Positions 49,401 to 63,600 of a DNA stretch of 64,000 nucleotides are shown here, one piece after another. The notes below the pieces were generated by a model. It searched no databases. It was not told the origin of the DNA and worked only from the letters and a program-made list of their open reading frames with translations. A program made the position numbers and the translations under genes. This DNA is from Holacanthus passer (Eukaryota; Chordata; Actinopteri; Pomacanthidae): NCBI GenBank assembly GCA_025331565.1, contig JAFREQ010000012.1, positions 11,212,501 through 11,276,500 on the forward strand, written 5' to 3'. Position 1 is the stretch's first letter, and each line of letters begins with the position of its first letter.

Positions 49401-49755
49401 GAAGCCTGAAGATGTGGGACAGACTCACAAAATCACACAGGGCCTCTAAATCCAGATCACACAACTGAGCAGTCAAGTCCAGAAAAGATGAAACTGAAAA
49501 ATATTTTTAATTGAGAAATCCCAAAACCAAAGTGGGAAGATTGTTTTTAGCTGTTTTTCTGGCTGATTTATAAATGACTTATTTTACCATAATGCATCCA
49601 TACAGGAAATAAACAGACCCACTTATAAACAAACAAACAAACAAACAAAGAAAAGTAATATCTGACAAATATGAGAATGATATTTAGTAACTCACCCCAT
49701 GATCTTGATTTCTGATGTGCTCAAACGTGCACAGGCTTCTCGTCACTCCGTTCAT
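39738..49755 (-). CDS. tuft1: Tuftelin 1
   Basis: Coiled-coil protein first described in enamel but widely expressed; roles in cytoskeletal and trafficking contexts are known for the family. Twelve coding exons are 49696-49755, 43952-44029, 42907-43008, 42712-42798, 42450-42500, 42227-42310, 41095-41205, 40751-40974, 40543-40648, 40353-40436, 40067-40161 and 39738-39810. They give 384 residues (human 390). The start MNGVTRSLCT matches the tuftelin N-terminus. Residues 266-301 contain KEKIHHLDDMLKSQQRKV, nearly identical to human tuftelin. The end SKPIKPSTS then PLPFIKVIE matches the tuftelin tail. Heptad-rich Glu/Arg/Leu coiled coil runs from about residue 150 to 340. The exon 1 donor is followed by a 5.7-kb intron holding transposon remnants. 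MYZAP is the closest alternative and fits less well. Confidence 0.94.
45273..45580 (+). mobile_element. Degenerate teleost repeat with ATTAATC-rich ends, copy 1
   Basis: A diverged copy in tuft1 intron 1 recognised by AACCAAACGATTAATCCAG near the end and an ACTGATCGACTCATCACTTAG-like start. It is similar in layout to 47283-47641 and in the same orientation. It resembles a family of short teleost elements whose ends carry repeated ATCGATTAAT motifs. It has no coding capacity. Confidence 0.5.
46380..46435 (+). repeat. (CA)n microsatellite
   Basis: The longest uninterrupted CA tract in the window (about 28 units), in tuft1 intron 1. It creates spurious open frames on both strands. Confidence 0.95.
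47283..47641 (+). mobile_element. Degenerate teleost repeat with ATCGATTAA ends, copy 2
   Basis: Better preserved than copy 1. It starts ACAATCAATCGATTAACTGA, has an interior TTGGATTGTTGGTTGAACAG, and ends TAATCGTTAATG then GGAGCTGTAG. The palindromic-rich ends suggest a non-autonomous DNA element; the exact superfamily is not certain. Confidence 0.6.
49300..49320 (+). repeat. (TG)n microsatellite
   Basis: Short TG tract followed by a G-rich run, about 380 bases downstream of tuft1 exon 1 in transcript direction. Confidence 0.9.
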
Positions 49756-50677
49756 CCTCGGTAGAAATAAAATAAATACTCCACACACAAACAAATAAAT
49801 AAACAAACAAACAAAGCTTCTCCTGTCAGAATAAGTCGTCTCTTCACAGTGTGAATCGCAGTGATCAGTCTTCAGACCTGTGTGCTCATGGATCTGCTCC
49901 TCTGCTCCTCAAACACATCAGAGGAACTTTTCTCTCCACGTCACGATGGGAGTGAACCACGAAACACAACCCGCCCACAAAGCCCTGAAACAACCAAATA
50001 GGGATCTGAGGAGTGTCTGTGAGGGGGAGGGTCAACAAATCACCTCCACTAACTGCACATCATGAGTATGTCAGACCTGGCTGTGAATGATCAGAGAGGC
50101 ATTTCAAAGCCTGATCATTCCTCTGTCTCACTCCTGCTAAAGCACGCAGCTCAGGTTAACAATCAATTATTAATTCAGTGGGTTTAACCTCTGACTGAAC
50201 CTGTTTAGGAAAAGTCTCCTGTTACCTCACAAAGCAAAGGAAAGCAAGGTATTAAATCCAGTGATTTAAGCCACTTTTAAAAGGAGTTTTACTGAGATAG
50301 TTTTATATTCAACAGAACTGGTATATAATTGCAAATATAAATGATCATAAAAATATTTTCCCCTTATTGATGAATCACAAATATTGTATTTTACTGCTCA
50401 GTACTTCCTAAAGTATACTTTTTAAAATGTGTTTTCCACACAGGCGCCTGCATGCATTCATTTCCATACAGTATTTGAATAGTAATTAAATGAATTTGCA
50501 CATTGCTTTCGATAAGTTATCTACCACAGTGAACATCATGCTCTGTTTTTGTCCTGTTGTGGTGTTAATACAGCAGAGACTGTTCACTTCAGTCTGTGGG
50601 TTACTTATAACCACAAAGGGGACAATGCAAGTTAAACAGAAAATAAATGCAGACAGGCTTAATATGACCAATAAAGT

Positions 50678-50736
50678 CAAGTTCATTTCGTTTACACAGC
50701 CCAAAATCACAAACTCGTCTGAAAAGGGCTTACAAT
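50678..50736 (+). repeat. Fragment of a common percomorph repeat
   Basis: ACACAGCCCAAAATCACAAA followed by GAAAAGGGCTTACAATGAAT resembles the widespread teleost sequence containing TATAGCCCAATATCACAAAT and a GAGGGCTTTACA end. Only this end is present. Confidence 0.5.
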
Positions 50737-51192
50737 GAATAAAAAAAAAACTTTACTTAAGTCTCTGCAAGTTTTTTATATCATAGGAAATGAATGGAAC
50801 AAGTTGAAACTGGACAGTAGGGAAACACATTCAGTAAAGTAATACTCTGCAGTGTGGTTGGCAAATTATCAAGAGCAACTAAAAATATAGAGCAAACAGA
50901 CTAAAACATGCTAAATTAGTCTGATATGGATGTTTGGTTTTCGTTTCAAGTTATTCTGCATCATTAATGTTTACTCATTATAAAGAACATATATCCGGAG
51001 CTGACCGAGGCCACACAACAGGAGTAAGATGATAAAACACAAGTGACAGAATGAGAGTTTCTCTACAGCTGATCCAGGTCAGCACAGACCTCAAATTAGA
51101 TAAAGACTTTAATTGCATTAATGGCTGTTGAGGAGCAAACAACAGCTCGAAGTGGGATGACGTTAAGTGAATTTGAACCAGGAGCAGAAACA

Positions 51193-51213
51193 ACACACAC
51201 ACACACACACACA
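51193..51213 (+). repeat. (CA)n microsatellite
   Basis: Short CA tract in the tuft1-cgn interval. Confidence 0.9.
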
Positions 51214-54200
51214 GGGTCCGAACAGAAAAGATGTGGGTATTTAATAAGTAAAGGTTTCGACATATCTCTTACCTACAATAGATAACTAACCAAGAATGTA
51301 GTGAGTGGGTGTTATTTTTTTTAATGGTTGATTTGTCATTTGGAATGAGGTTAGACCACATGAACACTTCTACAGAACCAGAACAATAACAAACACTCCT
51401 AAACCTTACCGAGTTATGTCATCATGCGTCCCAGGTACTGAGCCGTAATTATGTGTTTACATCAAACAGCTGAGCTCACTCAGACACACTGAGCCACAGA
51501 GCAGACAACAGACACTTAGGAGAGATCTGTGTGTTTGCATACATTCACATCTGAGACCAGAGTGTGAGTCTGTTCACATCTGCACACTGCGTCTCTTCCA
51601 TAGTCGTCTCAATGGTGTTTGGTGGAGAACACTGAATGTCTTATTGGAAGACTTGTTGAACTTTACCTGAATGAGTCAACTATAGCACTCTGTTGAAGTG
51701 CGTGCATTGAAGTGTATAGGAAATCTTTCCTCGTGCTCGAACATGAGTCAATGAGTAGATTTAATCTGGTAATCTGTTCTACAAAAACTGCCCTGCGTGT
51801 TATATAACGTTTTGCTGACTATTATTTCTCTTTCACATTTTATTTATTCATTAGTTAAATAATGTGTTGTTTGTATTAAATATAAAATGTGAGTGAGGAA
51901 TTATGCAGACTTTCACTGTAAATAGAAATCACTGTTTGGCAGAGGGTCATAATTAAAGAATTACGTGATTAGTGACCAAAGATACACATACAAGAAATGC
52001 TGAATGACTAAATGAAATAATGACATCAGTAAGCTTTCTATTGCTTTTTGTCTGAGTGAGAGCATTTAAAATTTGAAAATCCATTCAGATGAACAACAGT
52101 GCAGAAAACCGACCAATACACAGGAAAAGATAGGAAAAAGCTCTTATTATGTTTGTGAGAGAATAAATGGTCAAAGGTTAAAAGTGCACTGACACAGAGT
52201 CATTGTGCGGTGACACAATGATGCTTTCTCAAAAACAATTATGACACTATAGTTGTAGTCATGTACTCGAGTTTAGCAAAGTGAACTTTAGGGAAAGGTC
52301 ATCCTTTCCATCCATACACTCCTTTGTTATCTTAAGAGCCCTGCCCACCACTGATGACACTGAGGTCATGCTCATCAGCCCGGACAGGAGTGTTTATATT
52401 CTATAGTGACACATTCAAAAAATGTATGAATGCTGAGACCAGTATTTTAGGCTTAGTGGATTCAAATTTGACAAAATTTTCCACCACAATTCATTCCTGG
52501 TAGCATAGAGCATTTAGAATTTAATATTTCCTGGAATGAGCTAAGAGACAAGATTGAGAATTTTAGTCTAGTTAGTTGATTTCCAGAGGATTTTCTATGT
52601 AAAAACGGATTCATTTAAGTTAAAATTGCAAAAAATATAATTGAACATTTAAATAAACATTTAAATAAATATTTAAAAATTTAAGAGACTTGCTTTGTGT
52701 CATCATGACCTCAGTATTTCTAAAATCCTGGACACTGCCCTGACTATCATGTGCTCTACACTGAACACAAGGCTATATGTGACAGTGATGTATTAAAATG
52801 AACCTTTGCTCATTCCTTATCTTATTACAGTTCAATCTTACTCAATACAGACCAATCAAAACACATTTGTCATTTCGTCTGAGCTATTGCATCCAAGCCT
52901 CAGACTTGTCTTTCCACATGTGGAACAGCTGGAGGCGGTTGGAATATTTCTTTCTGAACCGCCGTATATAATAACAAACATACCACGATTTCAAAAGGCA
53001 AACACACCCAGCTGTTGGCAAATCAGGTTTCGGGTTTAAAGTTATGCCTGGAAAGCTGGAATGGTATGGAAACCCAATCCCACCCATGGAAAGTATGTTT
53101 CCATCAGTCCAGCAAAACAGGTACTGCACACAACATGTTGGCTCTGTACAGGTTTGGTGACACTGGATGGGAGGCGCAGTATCATGGAGGCCGCATCTGG
53201 TTCTACAGCAAATATTGAAGGTGTGACTTAAGATAACATTTTTGTTCCTAGTATAGAAATTAAAGTTAAATTCCCAGCAACCAGGAGAGGAAAGGGGCCA
53301 TTTTTCAGGCCTTTTGTAGATCAATCACACAATAGCACCACAGGAGGTAAAGTAACTCTGTCAAGAGACCTGCACACATCCGTGGAGGCTCCAAACAGTC
53401 AAATATGGTCTTGTTACGAGTGTCGATGTCCCAGATAGGATGTAAACACATACATAACCAGAAGGCCTGTGAAGTGACGTCTCCCTCCAGGGTGCTGACT
53501 TTCATCTCTTTTTCAACCGCAGAAAAAACAGATGCCTGAAGTCATAAAAATGTTTTGGCATGAAGCACAAAGGTGAGGATTTATTCCTGTTACCGCAAAG
53601 AGATTTTCCTGAGAGATTTTCCAGATGAGTTGCATCAACAGACTCAGGTGTTATGAGTGGGATTATCGTCAGATGTCAGTTCTTATTCTATAAACATCTC
53701 ATAGTTCTCCAGAAGTCTCCTTTAACCTGTTTTTACCCCGATCGCAGCTGACCTCACACATTCCTGACATGCCTCACCCTGCTGTGCTCCTGCATCCATC
53801 ACCGCTCACAGGACCAACTACAGTTCTCTGTAGCAACCTCTCGCAAACTAATCCCTGATTACAGAACTCAACAAACAGACATTATTAATCTATTTTAAAT
53901 CTATAAAGGTGCGGCAAGTGGGCTGTTTAGTATTTTCTCACCTCTCTCAAGGAGAACAAGAGGGCTTTTATATTTCTGCATTTATGCCTGTATGTAAGTG
54001 TGGAGGCCCCATCATTCATCCAGGTGTGTGAACATGATGGTCGTGTATTTCTGTGATCACAAATGGGAACACAGGCCTCATCCATCATCACACCAGCTCA
54101 GTTGATCACTGTCCTGCATGATGCTTATCACAGAATCAAAATTTCATTCTGTAAATCATTAAATAGCAACTTTATGATACAGTGCTTCCCTTTGTTTCTT

Positions 54201-57200
54201 TATTGCTTGTTGCTGTCATCAACACACTAAAGGTCAGGTTTTGTTTGTGTTTCTCACTAGTTAGTTAGTTAGTTGACAGCCGTGCGACAGGGAAAGCTGA
54301 AGCAGCAGGCAAACTATAGGCCTGACCTATTTATACAGGCTTGTGTGAGCGCAACACACATGTGTAAACGTATCTATATATAGGAACGCAGTCGTCCTGT
54401 AACAACACATCAGATGAGGTTTCTGCTCGATGACAGACGGGATGAACAAAAACAATTCTGCAACAGGAGATAAGAGGACAGAACAACAACACTGGCACTG
54501 AGCCGTAGCCGCCGTAGGCTCAGTGGACTCACGCTCTGCTCCTCTGCTGGAGCAGCTGATGCAAACATACAGTAACAGTACAGGTCACATGCAGCGTCGG
54601 GTCTTTGGGGGTAACGCAGCAAGTTTGTGACACAGGTGCTGCGAAATTTCTCAACAAGGCCCGTACAGCTGCAGGATGGACAGTCACTGCCGGATGACCG
54701 ACTGTACAATGTTTCCACTCCTTGCTGTCTGGAAGGAAGGCGTGTGCAGTTTTAGACGACTTGCTTCACAGTGGATATTGTGACATAGCAGAAAGCACCC
54801 TGGGAAAGGTAAACCCACATTGAAGGAAGCTGTAATTTCTGAAGTTACACCTGTACTTTTCCTGCTATGACATGTTAAAATGTCTGCTGGGTCACAGCAA
54901 TTTGCCCGTTCAAAGCCAGTGTTTGAGGTATGACAAAGAGCTGTAATCATGCACAGGCAACGTGAATTAAAGCTGGATATCGAACACACACAGTCCGTCC
55001 TGGTAATAACTGTTATGTGCTTAGCGAGGGCCTGTAGGTGGTATTAGATAACTCATTCACAACACACTTCTGAGTAGCTCGGGCTTAGATAACAAACTTT
55101 CAGTTCCAGAGAAGAATGGCTCTGATGCCAAAACATAATCCAACACTGTTATCTGAGTTCCTTTGAAATGGTTGCGCTGCTTCAAACATCTGTGGCATTT
55201 TAATGGGAATGTGTTTCTGCTTCCTCATAATCGTTTTTGTCTATTGTTCTACATTTTACTGTTTTATTTAGAGTAAAGCTGCTCTGGGCCGGTGTGTGTC
55301 TTTCTCAATGACTACAAGAAATATACAGTATTTAATTTACATTCATTGATTTTTTTGGACACTTGGGAGCAATGAAAGCAAGTTGCGAACACAATATTGA
55401 CATAGTTAAGGAGCAACATTATGATTCATTTGGTGCTGTGCCTCTGGCCACATAATTAATTGAAGTCCAATATTCACTCTTTTAGCTCTGTTTTTTTTGT
55501 CTCCACCAACTCCTGAGGGAAATAACTGGTATTTAGCTCCTAAATACATTAAAACAGTTTCCTGCTGAAGCAGAAAACAATAGCATGAGAAAGTGAGAAT
55601 GAACCAAAACAGTATAAAGTTGTCGGCCGGAAAGAAAAACAATGAGCTGGAACTCACTTTAAAGCTTTCACATAGTCACATTTTCATTTCATACATTGTT
55701 GTTATAAAATATCCATTGTATAAGTTTTATATAATATAGTTATTTTATTTCCTAGTACTGTTATAAAGTGAACAAACAAACCACAATTGACACGTTATAC
55801 TTTAGGGATCAGGACATTCAACTAAACAAATCCAGTATTTCTCATTATGATTATCACATGAGCAGTTGAACAGTGATTTCTTGAATACATTTACTGAAGT
55901 AAAAATAATGTGTGTATTGCAGCATATCAACTTTTATTTGGGTTAAAGATTTATTCTTATTCTTCTTATTAAAGGCAAATGCACAATAATATGAGGAAGT
56001 TGTATTAATGTGCAAAAACAAAACTGTGCAACAAAACTAAAGACAAACATAAACACAGATCAATTTCAAACACAATAGTTTAATTGTTGCTAAATTTATA
56101 GAAGAAAGATTTATTTTGTGAAGTACTCACAGTCACACTGTGAAAATATTTCATATCAAAAATTACAGGATAATCTAACAAATCATTAAGTACCATTTTC
56201 CAGCTCACTGAAGATATAGGGAGAGACATTACATTGCAGAAAAATGTAATACATTTATAGCATCAACTGATTGTTCAAACAGTATATAAACATCAATCAA
56301 AAAAAATCTACAAATGTAAAATACAAACGCTTTACAAAAATCATTCAGATGAGCATTACAAATCAATTACACAATTATTTTGAACAATTTTAAGGCATTG
56401 GAATGAAATGACGAGAATATATTTCAGTGACTGACCATAAAGGAATGCATAGAAATTGTGCAGCTTCTACAAATAAACTTTTTTCTAAAAGTTTAAAAAA
56501 AAAAATCAGACAGGAAGATATTTTGGCCATTTTGCTTTAAAAGTGGAAAACCACTTTTATACAGTATGTGATTCTGACAGTCATTTTGTGAGCAGAGGTC
56601 TCTCTGTCCTCAAAGTTATAAACCACAAAACCAAAAGTCTGCTGTACCTTTAACAGGAAGCTGCTTCAGATACAGCGAATAAAGACTCGAGCAACAACAA
56701 AAGAAATTTAAACCTTTACACTAACACAAAGTTTCTATCACATTTCTAGTATTTAATATTGTGTCTCTGTCCAAGAGAATCAATTTCAGTGCCATACTTT
56801 GTCATATGTATGATTAAGAATTCCTCAACTGTGCACATTGTGACATTAAAGACTGGGTGGTGGAATAAAGTCCTGCCCCAAAACAAAAGAATTATAGTGT
56901 TATACTGCTCATAGTTTCTCTTTCAGTCACTTGTGACCATTGTGAATGTGCTCAATGTCAGTGTTTGATCCATCTTTTTAAGTAGTGCTACTTAGTATTT
57001 GTACATGCTGGGGTAAAGAATCGATGAGTTCAGTCAGCTGGTTGCTACATACAAAAATACAGTTTAACAGGTGAAATGTGGACACTGAGAAAAGTACTTT
57101 TGATTATTCAGTCAAAGCCAGGCTTGGTACCGTAAGTGCTTGATCCAGAATCTCAACTCTGGAATGGTTTGACAAACTGAATTTGTACCAAAAAATGCAA

Positions 57201-57618
57201 GAGGTATTTTCTAATTATGCTTGTCTGTGCTTCTAGTTTCATTTCTGTCCTTGCAATCCAGTTACTTAGAGTGGTAATTAGCTTTTGTATGTTAGAGTAC
57301 CTGGTGTGGTGGAGTCCTTCCAACTGTACAATGGAGAACATCGGTGTACAGTGTAGACTAAGGGAAATTCCATACAATGCAGAGGATGTGTTGTTTCCTT
57401 CCATTCACTCTGGTGTGGAAAATCATTGCCCTACTAACCTCTACAACATGTAATTTACCTCTCAGGTTGTTGTTTCCATCCCTCATTGTCTGTAGTGTGT
57501 ACCATTCTGCCTTTTGGCTTTACTCCCTGTCTACAAAGCAGCTAACCTACACGTCCCTCCATTTTTTCCTATGCAGTGCTACATTTTCCCACCCTCACCC
57601 TGTCCCTGAAGTGCTGTT

Positions 57619-60600
57619 TTAGCAGGAGCTGGTCTGGAGGTTGCTCTCAGTGAGGATGGAGGTGATGGTGGATGGGTCATACAGGCTGTCGTCGTCATCT
57701 GAGCTGAGGGCTGATGAATCCAAAGCTGGGCGCATTGCTGCATGAGCTTTTCTCCTGCGACACATAATCATTGATATTATCAATATCATTCATTGTTGTC
57801 AGTAACTGTAGAAACACACTGTTAATCACTTGCTACATTCACAGATGATGCGAGGTGATCACAGTGCTCCCTCTACTGGATAGATAAGTGAACAACATGC
57901 ATTTTCTTGTTATGAGTGGGAGCATGTCTGGAACTGAATTCCCCCGAGTCACATGAGTAATGTGCCGTTTTAGTTTAATGAAAAACCTTTTCACACGTGG
58001 GTGATTGCTGATTTCTTTTACACACATCACATTGTGAAATACTGCACTTCGGGGAGTCTCTGTGAATCTCTACCAGGTGTCTCTAAGTGTGCGTAACAGC
58101 CAAGGAATCTGTCTTTACTGGTAATAACGTCATTTACATGCAGTTTAATTCATTCAGTGACCTAAGAAGGAGGAGATGGTGTCTCTCTCTGACTCACTCA
58201 CACACATTTCTGTGATAATTTGGCTACCGGAAGGTGTCTTGCATAAGCTAACATGAGTAACAAATTGGATGAGAAACTCAATTGGAGACAAAGAAAAGAG
58301 GATGCTTACTTAAGCTCAGTTTCTAGTGCTGTGACTCTGGCCTGCAGGGCCTCTTTAAGCTCCATCTGTTCCTCCATGTCCCTCTGAGCCTTCCTTCTCA
58401 GTCCATCTATCCTTTCCAGCTCTGTCTCTCCTTCGTCCACCTGCCTCTTCAGAGCTTTCACTCTCAGAGCAAGCTGCAACACAGGATAGGGGTAAAGTGT
58501 AAATGGACTGTATATGTGTTTGATATATATGAATAAAAATATATTCCCATGTTGATATACTGACACACAGTGGAGGTGAATGTCCATACCTGGTCTCTCT
58601 GTTCTGTGTGTGTATGTCTCTCCTCATCCAGAGTCATGTTGAGTTCTTTTAGTTTCCTCTCCAGACGTCGCTGAGACGAACACACAGAGTTCTTCTCCCT
58701 TTACACATACACGAGAGCACAAGACATGTGGGTATGATATTTGCCATTCATTCATTCACAGATTAATTTAACAGGGACATTTGAGATGCTCAGTTGTCAA
58801 ACAAACAAGAGGTAAAAACGTAATCCAGAATGAAGATCTACTGAACTGCAGCACGTTTTCTATCTGTTGCACTTTACCGTTCCTCACTCCGCAGGCGTTC
58901 TTCCAGATCCTGGATCTTGTTCTCCAGCTGGGAGACTCCTGCTGAGGAGCGAGACTGGCCCTCCATGTCAGCCACACGACCTCTCAGCTCCTTCAGCTGC
59001 AGGGACAGACAAGGACAAACAGCAGGTCAACAATAACCAGAATACACTCGAGTGGAGTCTTGTACTTTAGCGCAGATGCAAGAGTACAAAGACTTAAAAC
59101 AGTATAGTGGCAGTTGAATAGTTCAGTTACTGATGATCACAAATGTCAGCAAAGACAAATGTGGTGTGTGCGTGTGTGTATGTACACACATGTCTCTCCA
59201 TGGCATTCTTGTCCAGCTCCAGGTCCTGTTTGGAGGATCTCTCCTGCATAAGCTCAGAGCGGAGCTGATCGATCTGGTCTCTGCTCCTGGCCACTCTGTC
59301 TGTCATCATCTCCGCGCTGCTTTTCTCCTCCTCCAGCTCCAACTCCACACGCTTCAGCTTGTCCTGACAGAGACAAGATGAAATCAGTGTTATCAGATGC
59401 TCAGAAAGGAGCACTGGATTAGCCCCAGTTAGAGATTTGATGGTGCAAAGTTTGGACATGTAAGCATGTAAATACTCTTCTTCTGTTGTAATGAGTGTAT
59501 GCACATTAAACACGTCTACATGCTAATCTGTTGACTTATTTGTTTGATTTATAAATGAAATGTGTCCAGAAATATGCACAGACTGTTACAGCTTACTAAC
59601 TATATATACAGAGAACTATTAATAACTGCAGAGAGCCCTGTAGTCATGGTGCATTCTCCCAAACCACAAGGCCAGGAGGTTCATGTATCTTACCTCGAGG
59701 ATGCGAATCTCCCTGGTTTTCTCATTTTGGCTGTTTTTGCTGCTCTCCACTTCTCCCTCAAGGTGGCGCAGTCTGTTTGTGAGAAGCTCTTTATCCAGCT
59801 GGTGGTTGTCTCTCTCCTCACATGCAATCAGAAGCTCCTTCTTATGTCGTGACACCTAGTTAGAGTCACCATGATATTAGAAACAGTAATGCCACACTCG
59901 ATGTACATCACTGTGTGGTTTTGCATTTTATATCACACAGTCACATGAATAAAATCGGTCAAGCATGCACCATGAATAGAGTTTGTCAAAACTATTGAAA
60001 ACATTCAGACCACAAATCATTTTCATAATTAAAACAACAACCAGGCCAAACAAGCGAGTCATCATGCACACAAACACACAAATCAAAAATACACACTTCT
60101 TCCTCCAGTCTCCTTAGATTTATTTGACTCCTATCCAGTTCACTCTGAGCGTCGCTTCCGTGACGTTGCACCTCCTGCATTTCCTTGCGTGCCCTCTCTC
60201 TCTGCTCCTCCAGCTGAACCCTGAGAGCCTGCACCTCCTCTCTTAAGGAAACAGTCAGAGACTCATACTGACAGAGGAGACCGGGAGGGAAAAAACAAAG
60301 ATTTTTTTAGTGCTTTGAATCCTTTAATGAACAGTTGGATGCTGCATGCTGGAGAAGCTTTCATTTGTTTGTAAAGGTATAAAAAGGATCTCTCCTTCTT
60401 ACCTCCTTCTTGAGTTTCTCCAGAGCTCTCTCCTGCTGTTGTTTGGTCTCTTCCAGCTGGTTGATGGTCTGTTTGAGTGTCTCCTTGTCCTTCTCTGTAT
60501 CCTCCAGACGCAGGTTAAATTCGCGGTGCTCCTGGGTCAGTCTGGAAGCTTTTCGCTTGGCCTCATCGAGCTCAGATCTCAGCCCTCTCACTTCAGCGTG

Positions 60601-63600
60601 GAGGGCGAGCTCTGCCTCTGAGCTCTCTGTGGCGCTAGTCTGCAGCTGAGCCTGAGGAAACCACAGAGGACGTCCAGTTATGCTTAAATACGTCTACAGC
60701 TTTCAGGGTATCCATGCCACACTGTGGTGTGTGAGAGGATGTGACCTACCTCTAACCGTGAGAGCTTCTCTTTGAGACGTGAGTTGGCCTCCTCCTGCTC
60801 CTGCTGGGCATCTTGAAGTGATTTAAGGTCAATCTGAGCTCTATTGAGATGTGCTTTATTGGCATCTAGTTCCTCCTCAGCTAATGACAATTTCTCTTTG
60901 AGCTGGCTAGCTTCGCTACGTGCCTCATCAAGCTTCTGCTCCAGCTCTGAGATGATGGATGGGTCTGGGAGCTAAAGGCAGGAAGACAAGGGAATGATTT
61001 TAATGAACAACAAGATAATGGAGATTAAAGATGAGAATATATAACCAGGTAATTTGTGTCATTTACACTGTTCTAACCTCACTGACATCTAAATAATCCT
61101 TTCAGGGTCCTTTAGCCCCTAATTGAGATTTAAACACACAACCAAATTCTGCTGGCTCCCTCCATCCCAGCATATTTAAAAGACGCAGCAGAGGCCTGCA
61201 CAGTTAACCAACAGTAGGGGGCCTCATGGCTGCATAGTTTGTGACGTGGGACATAAGGGACCCGAAAGAGTGACTTACAGACAGTGTGACAGACTGACCA
61301 ATGGTCAGTGTAGCAGGAACAATCATATAAAGATGGTTGTCAGAGCTAACGAGCCATGAACAGCTGTCAGACTATCTGTGTTTCCAGCATGGACACAGAG
61401 AGTCTGCTGGAGCTTTGACAATCACTAGAAAAACATTCATTGTCCTTTGTAAAAGTTTCTGTGTGGTACCCGTGTTGTAGCTGAGCTAGCGGGGGGTGTG
61501 TGTGTGTGTCTGTGGGGTAGCATCAGAACGTAGTCATAGCCCTGCTGGTTGTCAAATCAGTACATCAAAAGTCTGAACCATTGAGCCAATTTTGAAAATA
61601 CACTTCAAAGACTCCCACTCAAGAGTGGAGGGTGGGATAAGTAGACCAACCTCTGCCATATAATTTAGTTCACAGCTCAAAAAACATGTTTAAGTAGTGC
61701 AGTACCTCTTTAACTAACCCGTTTGTTTTTCTCCTGTGCCTTTGCAAAATCCTCTCTGGCTCTCTGTAATTGATCCTTTAGCCTGTCAATCTCATACTTC
61801 AGTTCTGCCTCCTGGCTCTGGTGAGATTTTTTTAGGGAGATGACCTCCATGACCTTCTTGTCAAACTCTGTCCTTTGCTTCTCCACCTCAGACTTGGCCT
61901 TCTGTAGATCAGCATTGTATCTCTGAAGTTCCTGCACAGAAATATAAACAACTTGGTGGTTAAATTGCTTATGTTTTTTTAAACAGGTCAGGTCATTCAC
62001 CTGAGCATCAGTGGTCATGTGAGGCTGAGTATATGTTTACTGCACCTGGTTGAGAGTCTGTGTGTGGCTCGGGTCTGGTATCTGTTGTTTCATGGTGCTC
62101 ACTTTCTCCTGGAGCTCCTTTAGTTCCTCCTCAAACTCCTCTTTTTCCAGACGGGCTTGCAGGAGTCTAAAATTAACAAATAGAGCTGATCTAAAGTGCA
62201 CCATATAGAGTATTGCTTGATTATCTGATCAGCAGCAGCTGGATTATAGAGATCAATCATGACAAGTGAGCTTAATTTACTTTGTTGAACCAGTAAGTCA
62301 TTATTTAATCTTTAACAGGAAATAAATCAGCATTCCCTGTTACCACATAACAGTCAGACATATACACAGAAAACAAGTCTACAAGTCTAACTTTTTTTTT
62401 TTGCCAAACACAGAAATTTAAGATCATCCACACCACTTCTCTGCATCTTTATAGTTTCTGCTTACATACAATGTTACACTGCATAGACACAACATAGTAG
62501 AAGTTGAAATATAATATAAAAATGTCCAGACTGTGACTGGTGTTCAGAACCATTTCTGCTCAACCACGCTACTAAATATGGCCCAAATTCCCATCACTTC
62601 AGGGTTCATTCATGGTATATATTTGAACTTGGATCATGTAGTCACTGTTGACAGTCATGAATCAGGGGCGTGAGTGTGGATGACCTTGAAACTACACTAA
62701 GACAGTTGTTAGCACAGTTAGCCACATCTACAGGTCTGCATATCTCAACACAAATGCTGTTCAATCAGTGACTCTCACGGTGTTTCAGGGCTGCAGGGTG
62801 GCTCTCTGACAGAGAGGGGGTGAAACATTGACCAGGTAGAGTGAAAGAGAAGAGATAGACATACATTAGTAGTACTGTTGGTGCAAAAAGAAACCATGAG
62901 AAGATAGTGGCAAAATCCATGTCCAAGTAAGAATTGAAAATCCCAAATCCAGGTGGGTAACAATGAATACACTGTCAACAATGTGATGTATTAGAATAGA
63001 CTTACTCTTGTTTAGTTGTTCGAAGTTCATCTCTGGTGGTGTGGAACTGCTCCATCCAGTGGCTGCTCTCATCTCTACAGTCTTCCAGCTGCTGCTGTAG
63101 GGTCCGAACTGACGCATTTACACGCAACCGCTCTGCCTCAATACCTGCGTGAGACTAAGATATTTAGAAGAATTGAGAGCATGTTTAATTACATCCCCAC
63201 CATTTCATAGAAAGAAAAAATATGTAAAAAGACCACTCTGCATTGTTTTAGTTCGAGGGATCAAGTTTCCTTTCAATATTCAAGAAACCATTTGAGGGGG
63301 TGTTACAGTATAGAATAGTAAATGAAATTGTAGTATAGATAGTGCACCTGGGCTGCGCATGCTGAATGCAACTGTACACGCAGCTTCTACCTTAGGCTTT
63401 CATCGGGGGAGTTTCAGCTTTCATCACAAAAAAGTTTTGCTAATGGGGTCTGTTGTTGAGGGACTGGTTTGCCCATTTCATCTCCAACTTAGAAACAATT
63501 TCATGTCAAGTGTAAGTGCTTATGAGCTGGTTACTGTGTTTGTGCACACACCTGAGACACCTGCTCCATGCTGCTGCGGAGCTTCTCCATGTCAGTACTG

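Larger units (their letters stand above)
44030..49695. other. Large first intron of tuft1
   Basis: Contains two related degenerate repeats (45273-45580 and 47283-47641), the long (CA)n at 46380 and the (TG)n at 49300. No additional exon with both good splice sites and family similarity was found. Open frames here are low-complexity artefacts. Confidence 0.6.
49756..57618. other. tuft1 promoter side, intergenic region and probable cgn 3' UTR
   Basis: 49756 to about 49930 is the expected tuft1 5' UTR and promoter. From there to about 56000 I see only AT-rich sequence, a (CA)n tract and a repeat fragment. The AT-rich run from about 56100 to 57618 fits a long cgn 3' UTR, with a minus-strand AATAAA at 56110-56115, but its end is not proven. 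Confidence 0.45.

Noticed and set aside
63140..63150. Acceptor CACGCAG ending the cgn exon at 63144
   Set aside because: It breaks phase with the upstream exon. The acceptor CTTAG giving an exon end of 63154 restores frame and yields SHAGIEAERL, which matches cingulin.
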